A DNA stretch of 64,000 nucleotides from Bacillota bacterium (GCA_023418925.1 JAEZYS010000029.1:105669-169668), one strand, 5' to 3'. Numbered from the stretch's first letter, positions 34,305 to 42,691 are shown. Translations and numbers: made by a program. Notes: generated by a model from the letters alone, not told the origin.

Positions 34305-35486
34305 GTGACTAAATTAAAAGAAAAAGAGAATAAATTGTCTGTAAATATAAGTAGTATTGATGACGATTATATGAAATGGCGTCAGCAGGACAAGGAATAC
34401 AACGAATCATATAAAAAGTGGAGAAAACAAAATAAAGGAACTACCGGCTTTTATTTTTCACAGAATCCCAATGAGCTTACATATCAGCATGGTGTAGGGT
34501 TTATCAAAGATTACCCTGAAGCTGTTGAATCCAGCGCTCTGAAAGGAATAAGTCATTATATCGGCATGAGCATTATATTTTTTATAATGTCCGACATTCT
34601 TTGCGGAAATGTTCTTCCTCTGATACTTTCTTATTTAGGTTTTGATATAAAAATTGACCTGTTTGTAAACAAGACATATGGAAACCCTTTATTAATTTGT
34701 TCAATATATGTGTTAAGACAGCTATTAAAAGTGATTTATCCAATAATAATTTGTATTAAAAAGCTTAAACTACCTGTACAGGTTATGTATCCGATAAAAA
34801 TTATAAACAAACCGCTTTTTAAACTGACAGTACCTGTTATTATGTTTTTTATAGGAACTAGTTACGTATTGACTAGGCTTCTTATTTTCCTCATGGATGC
34901 TATGAACATTAATACAAACATTTCTCAATACTATAACAGCTTTAATACAAAGTATAGCATTCTTTTCTTTATAATTACAGTAATACTGACTCCGATAATT
35001 TCTGAATTTGGAATAAGATGCATTTTTGTTCAGATTTTACGTCAGTTCGGTGATATTTTTGCAATAATTATTGTAAGTGCTGTTACTGCAATGATGACAT
35101 TCAACTTATCATCATTTTGTTATATATTTATTAATTCAGTGGCTGTTTCATATTTTCTGCTGAGGACAGGGTCAATTATTTCTTCTATTATCATGCGTAT
35201 AATGATAAACTTAGTAGATTTTATCATTATTAACCTTTACTATAACATTGATCACACATCTTTTGATTTGATAACATCATCAATGTGCTTAATCTTTATT
35301 ATTATAGGAATTATATGTATCAAACTATATGCAAAAAAACATACTGAAAAGCTCGATATGAAAATTTCAACACAGCACCTTCCTGTTTCCGAAAAGATTA
35401 TTACAATGCTCTCAAGCAAAGCTATACTGATTTCAATTTCATTAATTTTTATTTTATTTATATTAAATCTGAAGATAAGGATATAA
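34305..35486 (+). CDS. CPBP/CAAX-protease-like polytopic membrane protein, catalytic residues missing
   Basis: About 393 residues with eight or more membrane helices. The region PIISEFGIRCIFVQIL aligns with the EExxR motif of CPBP (Abi) intramembrane proteases. The first Glu is Ser here, and the later histidine motifs are absent (MTFNLSSF where FxxxH is expected, and RIMINLVDF where HxxxN is expected). It is probably a non-catalytic relative. The GTG at 34305 is preferred (AGGGG 8 nt upstream); another in-frame GTG is at 34296. It precedes the TadA fusion by 3 nt. Confidence 0.7.
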   Translation: MTKLKEKENKLSVNISSIDDDYMKWRQQDKEYNESYKKWRKQNKGTTGFYFSQNPNELTYQHGVGFIKDYPEAVESSALKGISHYIGMSIIFFIMSDILCGNVLPLILSYLGFDIKIDLFVNKTYGNPLLICSIYVLRQLLKVIYPIIICIKKLKLPVQVMYPIKIINKPLFKLTVPVIMFFIGTSYVLTRLLIFLMDAMNINTNISQYYNSFNTKYSILFFIITVILTPIISEFGIRCIFVQILRQFGDIFAIIIVSAVTAMMTFNLSSFCYIFINSVAVSYFLLRTGSIISSIIMRIMINLVDFIIINLYYNIDHTSFDLITSSMCLIFIIIGIICIKLYAKKHTEKLDMKISTQHLPVSEKIITMLSSKAILISISLIFILFILNLKIRI

Positions 35487-35489
35487 TAA

Positions 35490-36509
35490 ATGACAGATAC
35501 AGATAATTTATATATGGAGAGAGCCATTGAGTTAGCTGAAACTGCTGCTGTGATGGGAGAAGTACCAGTAGGAGCAGTCATTATAAGAAATTCTGACGGA
35601 CTAATTGTTGGTTCAGGATATAACAGGCGTGAATGTGACCGTAATTCCATTGCACATGCGGAAATTATTGCTATTAATCAAGCATGCAATTTTCTGGGTG
35701 GATGGCGGTTATCAGGGTGTTCATTATATGTAACACTTGAACCATGCCCTATGTGCTGTGGAGCAATTATAAATTCCCGTATAGACAGGGTTGTTTTCGG
35801 AGCGTATGATAAAAAAGCAGGTTCAGCAGGCTCTGTTGCTAACCTATTTGAATTTGACTATAATCATCATCCACAGGTTAAAGCAGGAGTAATGAGGCAG
35901 CAGTGTGAGACTATTCTCAAAGACTTTTTTAAGGAGATGCGCAGTAAGAAAATGAACAGTTCAATAAGATTAATTGAAGCTCGCTCAGATGAACAGCTCA
36001 AAGCAATTGAAGCAATGGCATGTGAAATATGGAATGAACATTATAAAACAATTATTTCATCAGAACAAATTGATTATATGCTTGATAAATACCAGTCAAA
36101 ATCAGCAATGAAAACCCAGATTGCAGAACAGAATTATCACTATTATTTCATTCAACGTAATGCTCAGCATATCGGATATGTTGCTTATTCTGTACATGAC
36201 AGCGAGATGTTTCTTTCTAAGCTGTACATCTTGAATCAATACCGTTCAAAAGGATATGCCCGTGAAGTTCTGAATAATCTTACTGAAATCTGCAAAGCTA
36301 ATAATATAAACCGAATCTGGCTGACTGTAAACAAGCATAACTCAAACTCTATTGCTGTATACGAAAAACTAGGCTTCAAGACTTTCAGATCTGAAAAAAC
36401 AGATATAGGTAACGGATTTTTTATGGATGACTTTTTCATGGAAATGAAAATAACTAACTTGTTTTCTAAGGAGGAAAGTGCTGTTATATCAGCATTGCAA
36501 AATTTATGA
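35490..36509 (+). CDS. tadA: tRNA adenosine(34) deaminase TadA fused to a GNAT acetyltransferase
   Basis: A 339-residue two-domain protein. Residues 1-150 are TadA: MERAIELAETAAVMGEVPVG, then the zinc site and catalytic Glu in HAEIIAI and LEPCPMCCGAI, then VFGAYDKKAGSAGS. It deaminates A34 of tRNA-Arg to inosine. Residues about 160-325 are a complete GNAT domain, with LSKLYILNQYRSKGYAREVL (acetyl-CoA binding) and NSIAVYEKLGFKTFRSEK. The frame is continuous across the junction (KEMRSKKMNSSIRLIEARS), so the fusion is not a track artefact. Standalone TadA is about 150-160 residues. A re-initiation ATG at the junction (codon MNSS) would also give a separate GNAT protein. The small gene downstream overlaps by 4 nt. 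Confidence 0.9.
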   Translation: MTDTDNLYMERAIELAETAAVMGEVPVGAVIIRNSDGLIVGSGYNRRECDRNSIAHAEIIAINQACNFLGGWRLSGCSLYVTLEPCPMCCGAIINSRIDRVVFGAYDKKAGSAGSVANLFEFDYNHHPQVKAGVMRQQCETILKDFFKEMRSKKMNSSIRLIEARSDEQLKAIEAMACEIWNEHYKTIISSEQIDYMLDKYQSKSAMKTQIAEQNYHYYFIQRNAQHIGYVAYSVHDSEMFLSKLYILNQYRSKGYAREVLNNLTEICKANNINRIWLTVNKHNSNSIAVYEKLGFKTFRSEKTDIGNGFFMDDFFMEMKITNLFSKEESAVISALQNL

Positions 36510-36817
36510 ATATGAATATAAGTGATAAGAAAGTTAAAGAAATGCTTTGCAATATTCGCTGTCAGGCTATAAAATGTGCAGCGGTAAGTCTTGTTTCTGA
36601 AATGCTTTATAAAACACTGATTGCGCCGAGAAGCTCAAAAGTTATTGTTGATAAGAATGTTCCAGCTGAAATAGTTGCTATAGGTAGCAATGATGGGCCA
36701 ACAGCTGTTTATGTTACAACTAAAAAAAGGCGCAGAATAAATATTGTACCTGCAGTTGCGTGTATAACCGTTGCAGGAATTTGTCATTATCTTCTCACAA
36801 AAAAGCTTTACAAATAG
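36506..36817 (+). CDS. Small protein with a decarboxylase-beta-like GPTA motif and one membrane helix
   Basis: A 103-residue protein overlapping tadA by 4 nt (ATGA). The segment AIGSNDGPTAVYVTTKK matches the short DGPTAIF signature found in the beta subunits of sodium-pumping decarboxylases (OadB/GcdB). The large membrane domain of those proteins is absent. A single C-terminal helix (VPAVACITVAGICHYLL) follows. The real function is unknown, and automatic annotation as a decarboxylase subunit would be misleading. Confidence 0.7.
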   Translation: MNMNISDKKVKEMLCNIRCQAIKCAAVSLVSEMLYKTLIAPRSSKVIVDKNVPAEIVAIGSNDGPTAVYVTTKKRRRINIVPAVACITVAGICHYLLTKKLYK

Positions 36818-36820
36818 TAT

Positions 36821-36860
36821 AATCGTCAGTCAAATATACATTGGCTGACGATTATTTTTA
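36821..36860 (+). terminator. Intrinsic terminator after the tadA unit
   Basis: Stem AATCGTCAGTCAA / TTGGCTGACGATT (one G-T pair) followed by ATTTTTA. Confidence 0.85.
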
Positions 36861-36875
36861 TATTATAATTTTCAG

Positions 36876-36903
36876 TTGACATACTCATTATAAGGTATAT
36901 AAT
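36876..36903 (+). promoter_or_regulatory. SigA-type promoter of the abrB-ABC operon
   Basis: TTGACA (36876-36881), 16 bp, TATAAT (36898-36903). The transcript would include the family 1 leader. Confidence 0.75.
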
Positions 36904-36949
36904 AAAGTTATATAAATCATACTTTTCATACTGATAAATAAGGAGGTTA

Positions 36950-37043
36950 ATGTGAAAATACTTTTCACATCGCTATTTGTTCCAGAAATTTTGCTTAACT
37001 GAACTTAGTTCAGGTTCAAGAACGAAACAAATAGCAGAAAGGA
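36950..37043 (+). repeat. Structured 5'-leader repeat, family 1, before the AbrB-type regulator
   Basis: Hairpin 1 ATGTGAAAA-TAC-TTTTCACAT (36950-36970), stem 2 arms CTATTTGTTCC (36973-36983) and GAAACAAATAG (37024-37034), and an inner hairpin around CTGAACT/AGTTCAG. AGAAAGGA and 12 nt to the ATG follow. An AAGGAGG with a minimal ATG-TGA lies at its 5' edge. Confidence 0.85.
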
Positions 37044-37055
37044 ATGGATATTTTT

Positions 37056-37277
37056 ATGACAAATCACGATGGAAAATATGCATGGACTGTAAAGGTCGGA
37101 GAAAAAGGACAGTTTGTAATTCCAAAGGAAGCCCGTGATCTTTTTGAAATCAATCCAGGAGATACTCTTATCGTCCTGGGGGACATTAATCAGGGAATTG
37201 CCATCCCACCGAAATCTACTTTCAACAATCTTGCTAAAATAATTTTCAATTCTAACGATAAGGACGTGAAAAAATAA
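37056..37277 (+). CDS. AbrB/SpoVT-type DNA-binding regulator
   Basis: About 73 residues with one swapped-hairpin AbrB domain: VKVGEKGQFVIPKEARDLFEINPGDTL. The start at 37056 is used because the ATG at 37044 lies inside the ribosome binding site. It overlaps the next gene by one base (TAATG). It is the first gene of an operon with an ABC ATPase and permease. The likely role is control of that transporter; GntR proteins fill this position in many related operons. Confidence 0.88.
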   Translation: MTNHDGKYAWTVKVGEKGQFVIPKEARDLFEINPGDTLIVLGDINQGIAIPPKSTFNNLAKIIFNSNDKDVKK

Positions 37278-38119
37278 TGAGTATTCTGCAAGTTACAGAC
37301 CTTTGCAAAAAATATCCGGAGTTTACTTTAAAAAATGTTTCATTTAATCTTGAAGAAGGAAAAATCACAGGACTTATAGGACGTAACGGCGCAGGTAAAT
37401 CCACAACACTAAAATCACTGTTCAACTTTGTTCACCCGGACAGCGGTTCTATTAAATTCTTTGACAAAGATTTTAACGAGAATGAAATTGAAATTAAAAG
37501 CAATATCGGCTTTGTTTCCGGTGCAGTTGATTATTATCAGAAGAAAAAGCTTAAAACTATCACAGATATCACAAAAAATTTCTATGCAAAATGGGACAAT
37601 GAAGCATATAAGAATTATCTTTCCATCTTTAAGCTTAAGGAGGATAAAACTCCTGAGCAGCTTTCTGCAGGCATGAAAATCAAATATGCTCTTGCTCTTG
37701 CTCTATCTCATAATGCAAAACTTCTTATTCTTGATGAACCGACAAGCGGCCTCGACCCTGTTTCAAGAGATGAGCTTATGGACATTTTCTTGGACTTAAG
37801 TGATAAGGGTATCACAATTCTTTTCTCAACTCATATTACTTCTGATCTGGAGAAGTGTGCTGATAACATCATTTATATAAAAAATGGTACTGTTGCTGCT
37901 AATGATAACATGAAAAACTTTGTTTCAAAATATAAAATTGTTGAGTTTAAAAATGAAAATATTGAAGATAATCTCAAAAGTAAGCTGATCGGATTCAAGA
38001 GAAGTAAAGAAGGCTATTCTGCTGTAATCAGGACTGAAGTCGCTATATCTGAAAACCTTAGGTATATTGATGCTGACCTTGAAAATATAATGGTGCATTT
38101 TGAAAAGGAGGAAGCATGA
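37277..38119 (+). CDS. ABC transporter ATP-binding protein
   Basis: A 280-residue ABC ATPase. Walker A GRNGAGKST, signature LSAGMKIK (a variant of LSGGQ), and Walker B LLILDEPTSGLDP. The signature with Ala-Gly-Met is typical of the YtrB/BcrA-like exporters. It overlaps both neighbours by a few nucleotides and forms an exporter with the permease downstream. The cargo is unknown; antimicrobial peptides or envelope stress are common for this type. Confidence 0.92.
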   Translation: MSILQVTDLCKKYPEFTLKNVSFNLEEGKITGLIGRNGAGKSTTLKSLFNFVHPDSGSIKFFDKDFNENEIEIKSNIGFVSGAVDYYQKKKLKTITDITKNFYAKWDNEAYKNYLSIFKLKEDKTPEQLSAGMKIKYALALALSHNAKLLILDEPTSGLDPVSRDELMDIFLDLSDKGITILFSTHITSDLEKCADNIIYIKNGTVAANDNMKNFVSKYKIVEFKNENIEDNLKSKLIGFKRSKEGYSAVIRTEVAISENLRYIDADLENIMVHFEKEEA

Positions 38120-38766
38120 TGAAAAACTTACTTAAAAAAGAATTCTCACTTTGTATGCATCCGACAGTACTTATTTTTCTGTCCTTCTCCTTTATGTTCA
38201 TAATTCCAAATTATCCTTATTATGTGATTTTCTTTTATAACGGACTTGCTCTCTTTTTCACATGCTTGTCAGGAAGGGAAAACAACGATATTGAATACTC
38301 ACTTAATCTGCCGATTGCAAAGAAAGACATTATCAAAGCTAGGTTGATGTTCGCATCTTTAGTTCAGATTGCTCAAGTAATTATTTCTGTTCCTTTTATA
38401 ATGATAAGACAGGCAATGCCATTGCCTGGAAATCAGGTAGGGATGGACGCAAATATTGCTCTTATAGGATTATCACTCATTATGATGGGTCTATTCAATC
38501 TTGTATTTTTCGGAAGTTATTACAAGAATGTCAGAAATGTAGGGAAACCTTTTGCAATTGGAAGCACTGTCGTTTTTGTGTATATTATTATTGCAGAAAC
38601 ATGCTGTCATATCATTCCATTCTTAAAAAACTATCTTGATACAAAGGATACAGAGTATGTTGGATATAAAATTTTAGTACTTCTGATAAGTATTGCACTA
38701 TATATTCTGCTGACTTTTATTACATATAAGAAATCTGTTACTTCTTTTGAAAAATACGATATATAA
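38116..38766 (+). CDS. ABC-2 type transporter permease
   Basis: A 216-residue protein with about six membrane helices and an N-terminal LKKEFSLCMHP, typical of ABC-2_transporter (DUF-type) permeases. It overlaps the ATPase gene by 4 nt. It pairs with the ATPase at 37277; substrate unknown. Confidence 0.88.
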   Translation: MMKNLLKKEFSLCMHPTVLIFLSFSFMFIIPNYPYYVIFFYNGLALFFTCLSGRENNDIEYSLNLPIAKKDIIKARLMFASLVQIAQVIISVPFIMIRQAMPLPGNQVGMDANIALIGLSLIMMGLFNLVFFGSYYKNVRNVGKPFAIGSTVVFVYIIIAETCCHIIPFLKNYLDTKDTEYVGYKILVLLISIALYILLTFITYKKSVTSFEKYDI

Positions 38767-38779
38767 TTATTATACTAAA

Positions 38780-38816
38780 GAAGTCCGTGTAATTATTCTA
38801 CACGGACTTCTTTACA
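38780..38816. terminator. Terminator between the ABC operon and the Cys-rich small protein
   Basis: A 12-bp perfect stem GAAGTCCGTGTA / TACACGGACTTC with a 7-nt loop, then TTTACATTT. The stop codon of the convergent small gene lies in its loop and right arm. Confidence 0.85.
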
Positions 38817-38986
38817 TTTAATAAACTGCTATTTCTCTCTTTTTTATTGTGCTCCAGCTTCTTTTTTATACGATCACATGCGGGTACATTCTTCTTATCA
38901 TTAGTATGATGTAACCTGCAAGCATCGCAGTCACCATGTCTTTCGCACTTTGTCCTTTTACAAGAACAGTTCTCATTATTATTCAT
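38798..38986 (-). CDS. Small Cys/His-rich protein, probably metal-binding
   Basis: A 62-residue protein with CSCKRTKCERHGDCDACRLHH in residues 7-27, followed by PACDRIKKKLEHNKKE. This Cys/His spacing occurs in a family of small clostridial proteins of unknown role. I recognise it from its pattern only. The start at 38986 has GAGGAG just upstream; the ATG at 38998 overlaps that site. The gene ends inside the terminator hairpin. Confidence 0.7.
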   Translation of the reverse strand: MNNNENCSCKRTKCERHGDCDACRLHHTNDKKNVPACDRIKKKLEHNKKERNSSLLNVKKSV

Positions 38987-39271
38987 TTTTCTCCTCATTT
39001 ATGTTTGCAATTCTTTTATCATAAACTATTACTTTTTACCATTTACTCCACCAGGCATTATGTTCTGTTAGAATTACGTGAGATAACTGTCACAGTTCTT
39101 CTAATCTCATATCAAAAACTCTTTTTTTATATTTCTTAACCTCTTAATGAAACTCTATATTATTAAAATTATAACATTATGCATCGATTTAATCAATCTT
39201 GTATAAAATATTTTTAATATAAAAACATAGTATTACCAGAATTTATTTTAGCATATTTTTTATAAAATTGC

Positions 39272-39300
39272 TTGACAAGTGTTTTGCCTTATGATATAAT
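39272..39300 (+). promoter_or_regulatory. SigA-type promoter of the tRNA-Ser pair
   Basis: TTGACA (39272-39277), 17 bp, TATAAT (39295-39300), 31 nt before the first tRNA. The remainder of 38987-39331 is AT-rich and holds nothing else I can name. Confidence 0.9.
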
Positions 39301-39331
39301 AATTAAGTCGTTAGATGACAAGTAAATAAAT

Positions 39332-39420
<89 letters not shown>

Positions 39421-39433
39421 TTACAACTAAATT

Positions 39434-39463
39434 ACGTCTCAGTTTCTCTGAGACGTTGATTTT
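39434..39463 (+). terminator. Hairpin between the two tRNA-Ser genes
   Basis: Stem ACGTCTCAG / CTGAGACGT followed by TGATTTTT. It probably trims or partially terminates the first tRNA transcript. Confidence 0.7.
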
Positions 39464-39480
39464 TATATGATTCACCTAAT

Positions 39481-39570
39481 GGAGAAATACCCAAGTGGTG
39501 AAGGGGCTCCCCTGCTAAGGGAGTAGGTCGGGAAACTGGCGCGAGGGTTCAAATCCCTCTTTCTCCGCCA
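39481..39570 (+). tRNA. tRNA-Ser (anticodon GCT)
   Basis: Class II tRNA with acceptor GGAGAAA/TTTCTCC, anticodon loop CTGCTAA between CTCCC and GGGAG, a long variable arm (TAGGTCGGGAAACTGGCG), and an encoded CCA. Confidence 0.96.
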
Positions 39571-39584
39571 AATCGAATTATTGA

Positions 39585-39634
39585 AAGAAACCGCTTATCT
39601 GCGTAAAACAACGTAGGTAAGCGGTTTCTTTATG
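39585..39634 (+). terminator. Intrinsic terminator after the tRNA-Ser pair
   Basis: A long imperfect stem, AAGAAACCGCTTA with TAAGCGGTTTCTT, followed by TTATGATTTT. Confidence 0.8.
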
Positions 39635-39701
39635 ATTTTACTTTTGGATAAGAATATATAAATAAAACAAAATGACTATATAATTTTGCTTTTTTAAAAA
39701 G

Positions 39702-41213
39702 TTACCTTGCACTTGCTGTATATGTAATTCCATTTACTCGTAAGTTGTTGATTGCAACAGGCCAATTATTTTGATTCCATGCTGCTGCATCCCCGATACG
39801 TTTGAACTCCCTTGCCATATTTGCATACCAAGTAGCCTGGTTTCTGTTATACCATGGATCATTATGCGGATTAGGTCTAAATTCATAGCGGTTATTTCCA
39901 GGATTAAAGCACATCCCCCTGTTTGTACCAAAACTCAATTCCATCCATCTATAGTTTGTGCCATTTATAGTGATGTTTCCTTGAATAGCACCTAATGAAG
40001 GTAATAAAAAGTACGATTCATCATCAGATATATCATCATCTTCTGTCACAAAACGAATATTAGTGATGGAATCTGGACACTGGAAAGCTTCAATCATTGA
40101 GTTATCAATATCTTCACTTGAATTACTTTCTGCCATATATGTCTTTTGACTTGCAGTAAGATAATAGTCTCCTATACCGACAAGTTCAGTCTGACCCTTT
40201 TTGCTAGTACGATATAGTACTAACACCTCAGCCAAATCCCATAGTACAACATTTCTGTCTTGATCAACAGCATTATAATTAAAGACTTCTCTGACTGTTT
40301 TAATATTTTCACTACAATACTCATCTAGCTTACTGATTTGATATTGCATTCTGAGTGTATCAGACAAAGTAAAGTCTCCGCTTGTTCCGCTGCCACTGAT
40401 TGTATTTTCAATCTGTAATTCCTGACGAGTTTCACGCCTTACTGTAGATCGATTTGTAATTTCCAACGTCTTTTCATAAGATTGATTTGCAGGAATGGAA
40501 ACTGTTGTGTTTTTTCTTACCTCATATACGGAAACTGTAAAATAGTCCTCAACAAAATGTCTTTTACTATAAGCATCTGGACACTTTCTATCTATAATCT
40601 CATTCCACATTATTCTTGGAACAGAAGCTTTTTCAGTGCGGCCATCTAATTTTCTGTTTAAGATTATATTCTGATCAGGTATAAAATAATCAACAGTTTT
40701 TTCATGTGGATTAATCACTTCTAAATTCTGTATTTTATCCCAGTCATACAAATTGCTGTAACCAATTTCAACATATTCATTTAATTCAGGCTTTACTTCC
40801 GATGATTCAGTTTCATTTATGCTATCTGAACATAAAGTTGTTGTTATTGTTGCTGTAGTTGCAAAATCATGTGCTCCATTTGGGATCTCTTTAAAGCCGC
40901 TTTGAGTAAGTATGCCATTGCAAGTAAAACTACTGGTATTATTATGCTTCCAGTATGGAACATCTACTGCTACAGAAAAACTACCATACCTTGTTTCCTG
41001 TTCTGTGTTAGGTTTGTCCCTCATTGTAAAATAAAATTCAAGTCCTGTTGGATTTCCAGCCGGTGAATAAACCTTAAAATCTCCATGTTGACCTGCAGAA
41101 ATAGTTTCAGGAAACTTTCCATCACGTTTTCCCCACGGAACGCTTGAAGAAACAAGTTCAAGAGTTCTGTCAGTATCATTAATAATCGTTAGTAAATAGG
41201 TCCATTTTGCCAT
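39702..41213 (-). CDS. Solitary beta-rich protein, possible pore-forming toxin-like effector
   Basis: About 503 residues, not assigned to a family with certainty. No signal peptide or membrane helix is visible. The N-terminal 75 residues (INDTDRTLELVSSSVPWGKR, ISAGQHGDFKVYSPAGNPTG) resemble the beta-sandwich pattern of aegerolysin-like proteins. The middle (about 225-345) has alternating Thr/Ser-rich strands (VRRETRQELQIENTISGSGT), as in aerolysin-type stem regions. The C-terminus is aromatic and Asn-rich. The start at 41213 has GAGGTG 6 nt upstream. It stands alone after the tRNA-Ser pair, a frequent insertion site, which suggests acquired DNA. Pore formation is a hypothesis from sequence texture only. 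Confidence 0.6.
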   Translation of the reverse strand: MAKWTYLLTIINDTDRTLELVSSSVPWGKRDGKFPETISAGQHGDFKVYSPAGNPTGLEFYFTMRDKPNTEQETRYGSFSVAVDVPYWKHNNTSSFTCNGILTQSGFKEIPNGAHDFATTATITTTLCSDSINETESSEVKPELNEYVEIGYSNLYDWDKIQNLEVINPHEKTVDYFIPDQNIILNRKLDGRTEKASVPRIMWNEIIDRKCPDAYSKRHFVEDYFTVSVYEVRKNTTVSIPANQSYEKTLEITNRSTVRRETRQELQIENTISGSGTSGDFTLSDTLRMQYQISKLDEYCSENIKTVREVFNYNAVDQDRNVVLWDLAEVLVLYRTSKKGQTELVGIGDYYLTASQKTYMAESNSSEDIDNSMIEAFQCPDSITNIRFVTEDDDISDDESYFLLPSLGAIQGNITINGTNYRWMELSFGTNRGMCFNPGNNRYEFRPNPHNDPWYNRNQATWYANMAREFKRIGDAAAWNQNNWPVAINNLRVNGITYTASAR

Positions 41214-41532
41214 ATAACTCACCTCATTAAATTATTTATAGTTAATTCTATTCAAAATTAACCTTAAATAGTACATGCTCTTCATATCAATATTTGCAGT
41301 AAAGCTTTTCAATAAATATAATTTTTGATTCACATTAACAACTATTAAAATCTTAGACTATTATTTAACATACCTTATAACCTTAAAAATTACATATAAT
41401 TTTTTAAAAAACAACTATAATTGATTAAAATATGCTATAATAAATTTTACTGATATTAGATATTCTTTTGATAACAATAAAAATATAATTGCATTGTGAT
41501 TTTAAGAATAGCGTTACGAAAGGGTTGTTAGT

Positions 41533-42477
41533 ATGATTCGTTATTATTTAACACAAAACGAAAAGTTAAATCAAGTAGAGAATGTACAGTCTGGTTGCTG
41601 GATTTCAATGGTTGCCCCAAACGATCAGGAAATTCAAAGTATTTCAGAAAAATTTAGTCTTGAAAGTGATATATTGAAAGCAGCTCTTGATATAGATGAA
41701 CGTTCCCGTATTGATTTCGATGATGGATTTACAATGGTTCTTGTTAACATTCCTACTTTAGAGGAAAAAAGTGATAAAGAATTATACAGTACAATCCCAA
41801 TGTCTATAATTATTGCAAAGGATGTAATTATAACAGTTTGCTGTGAGGATTCTCCTGTAATACGCTCATTTGAGCAGGGTAAAGTCCGTGGATTCAATAC
41901 AAATATGAAGTCCCGCTTTATTTTGCAGTTTCTTTATCACATTGCAACACTGTATCTGCAATATCTCCGTAATATTGATAAAAAGAGTGAGGCAGTTGAA
42001 GCAGAACTTCACAAATCGACTCAGAATCGTGAGTTGATTGAACTTCTTAAATTGGAAAAGAGTCTGGTTTATTTTACTACAGCTCTGCGTTCGAATGAAA
42101 TTGTTCTTGAAAAACTGCTCAGAATAGAATTGATAAAAAAGTATCCTGATGATGCGGAATTGCTTGAAGATGTAATCGTAGAAAACAAGCAGGCTATTGA
42201 AATGGCCAACATTTACAGTGGAATTTTAAGTGGAATGATGGATGCATTTGCTTCCGTAATTTCAAATAACCTTAATATAGTTATGAAGATTCTTGCTGTA
42301 ATTACAATCGTTATGGCAATACCAACAATGATTTTCAGTGCCTACGGAATGAATGTCAATTCAGCAGGAATGCCGTTTGCACAGAATCCCTTTGCATTCG
42401 GAACTATTATTATAATGACTGTTATAATCAGTTTATTAGTAACATTTATTTTCATCATACTTAAAATGTTTAAGTAG
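41533..42477 (+). CDS. corA: CorA-family divalent cation transporter
   Basis: A 314-residue protein. A large N-terminal cytoplasmic domain and a long helix are followed by two C-terminal membrane helices with the selectivity motif YGMN between them. It is likely a pentameric magnesium or cobalt channel. AAAGGG lies 10 nt before the ATG. The 310-bp upstream gap (41223-41532) is very AT-rich; I see no Mg-responsive riboswitch in it. A strong terminator follows. Confidence 0.93.
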   Translation: MIRYYLTQNEKLNQVENVQSGCWISMVAPNDQEIQSISEKFSLESDILKAALDIDERSRIDFDDGFTMVLVNIPTLEEKSDKELYSTIPMSIIIAKDVIITVCCEDSPVIRSFEQGKVRGFNTNMKSRFILQFLYHIATLYLQYLRNIDKKSEAVEAELHKSTQNRELIELLKLEKSLVYFTTALRSNEIVLEKLLRIELIKKYPDDAELLEDVIVENKQAIEMANIYSGILSGMMDAFASVISNNLNIVMKILAVITIVMAIPTMIFSAYGMNVNSAGMPFAQNPFAFGTIIIMTVIISLLVTFIFIILKMFK

Positions 42478-42487
42478 AGAAAAAAAC

Positions 42488-42529
42488 TGCCGCCGTGAAA
42501 TCTTATCACAGCGGCAATTTCTATTTTTT
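42488..42529 (+). terminator. Intrinsic terminator after corA
   Basis: Stem TGCCGCCGTG / CACAGCGGCA with a T-rich tail. Confidence 0.85.
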
Positions 42530-42638
42530 CTCCAGTACTGTCATAGCACAGTAGTGAAGGAAATTTTCTACTGTACTGAACATTGTAAGTGAAAGATATT
42601 AATAATTTAAAAAAATATAAAAATATTTTAAAAAGGTA

Positions 42639-42669
42639 TTGACATTGACGTTACGTCATAGTATATACT
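42639..42669 (+). promoter_or_regulatory. MerR-type promoter with central operator
   Basis: TTGACA (42639-42644) and TATACT (42664-42669) are separated by 19 bp, the overlong spacing used by MerR activators. The spacer contains the perfect dyad TGACGT-T-ACGTCA (42646-42658), so the downstream regulator probably controls itself. Confidence 0.8.
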
Positions 42670-42691
42670 CTGTATCAGAGGAGATGAGATA

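Noticed and set aside
41223..41532. Magnesium riboswitch before corA
   Set aside because: The gap is AT-rich, without the conserved stems of M-box or ykoK leaders.
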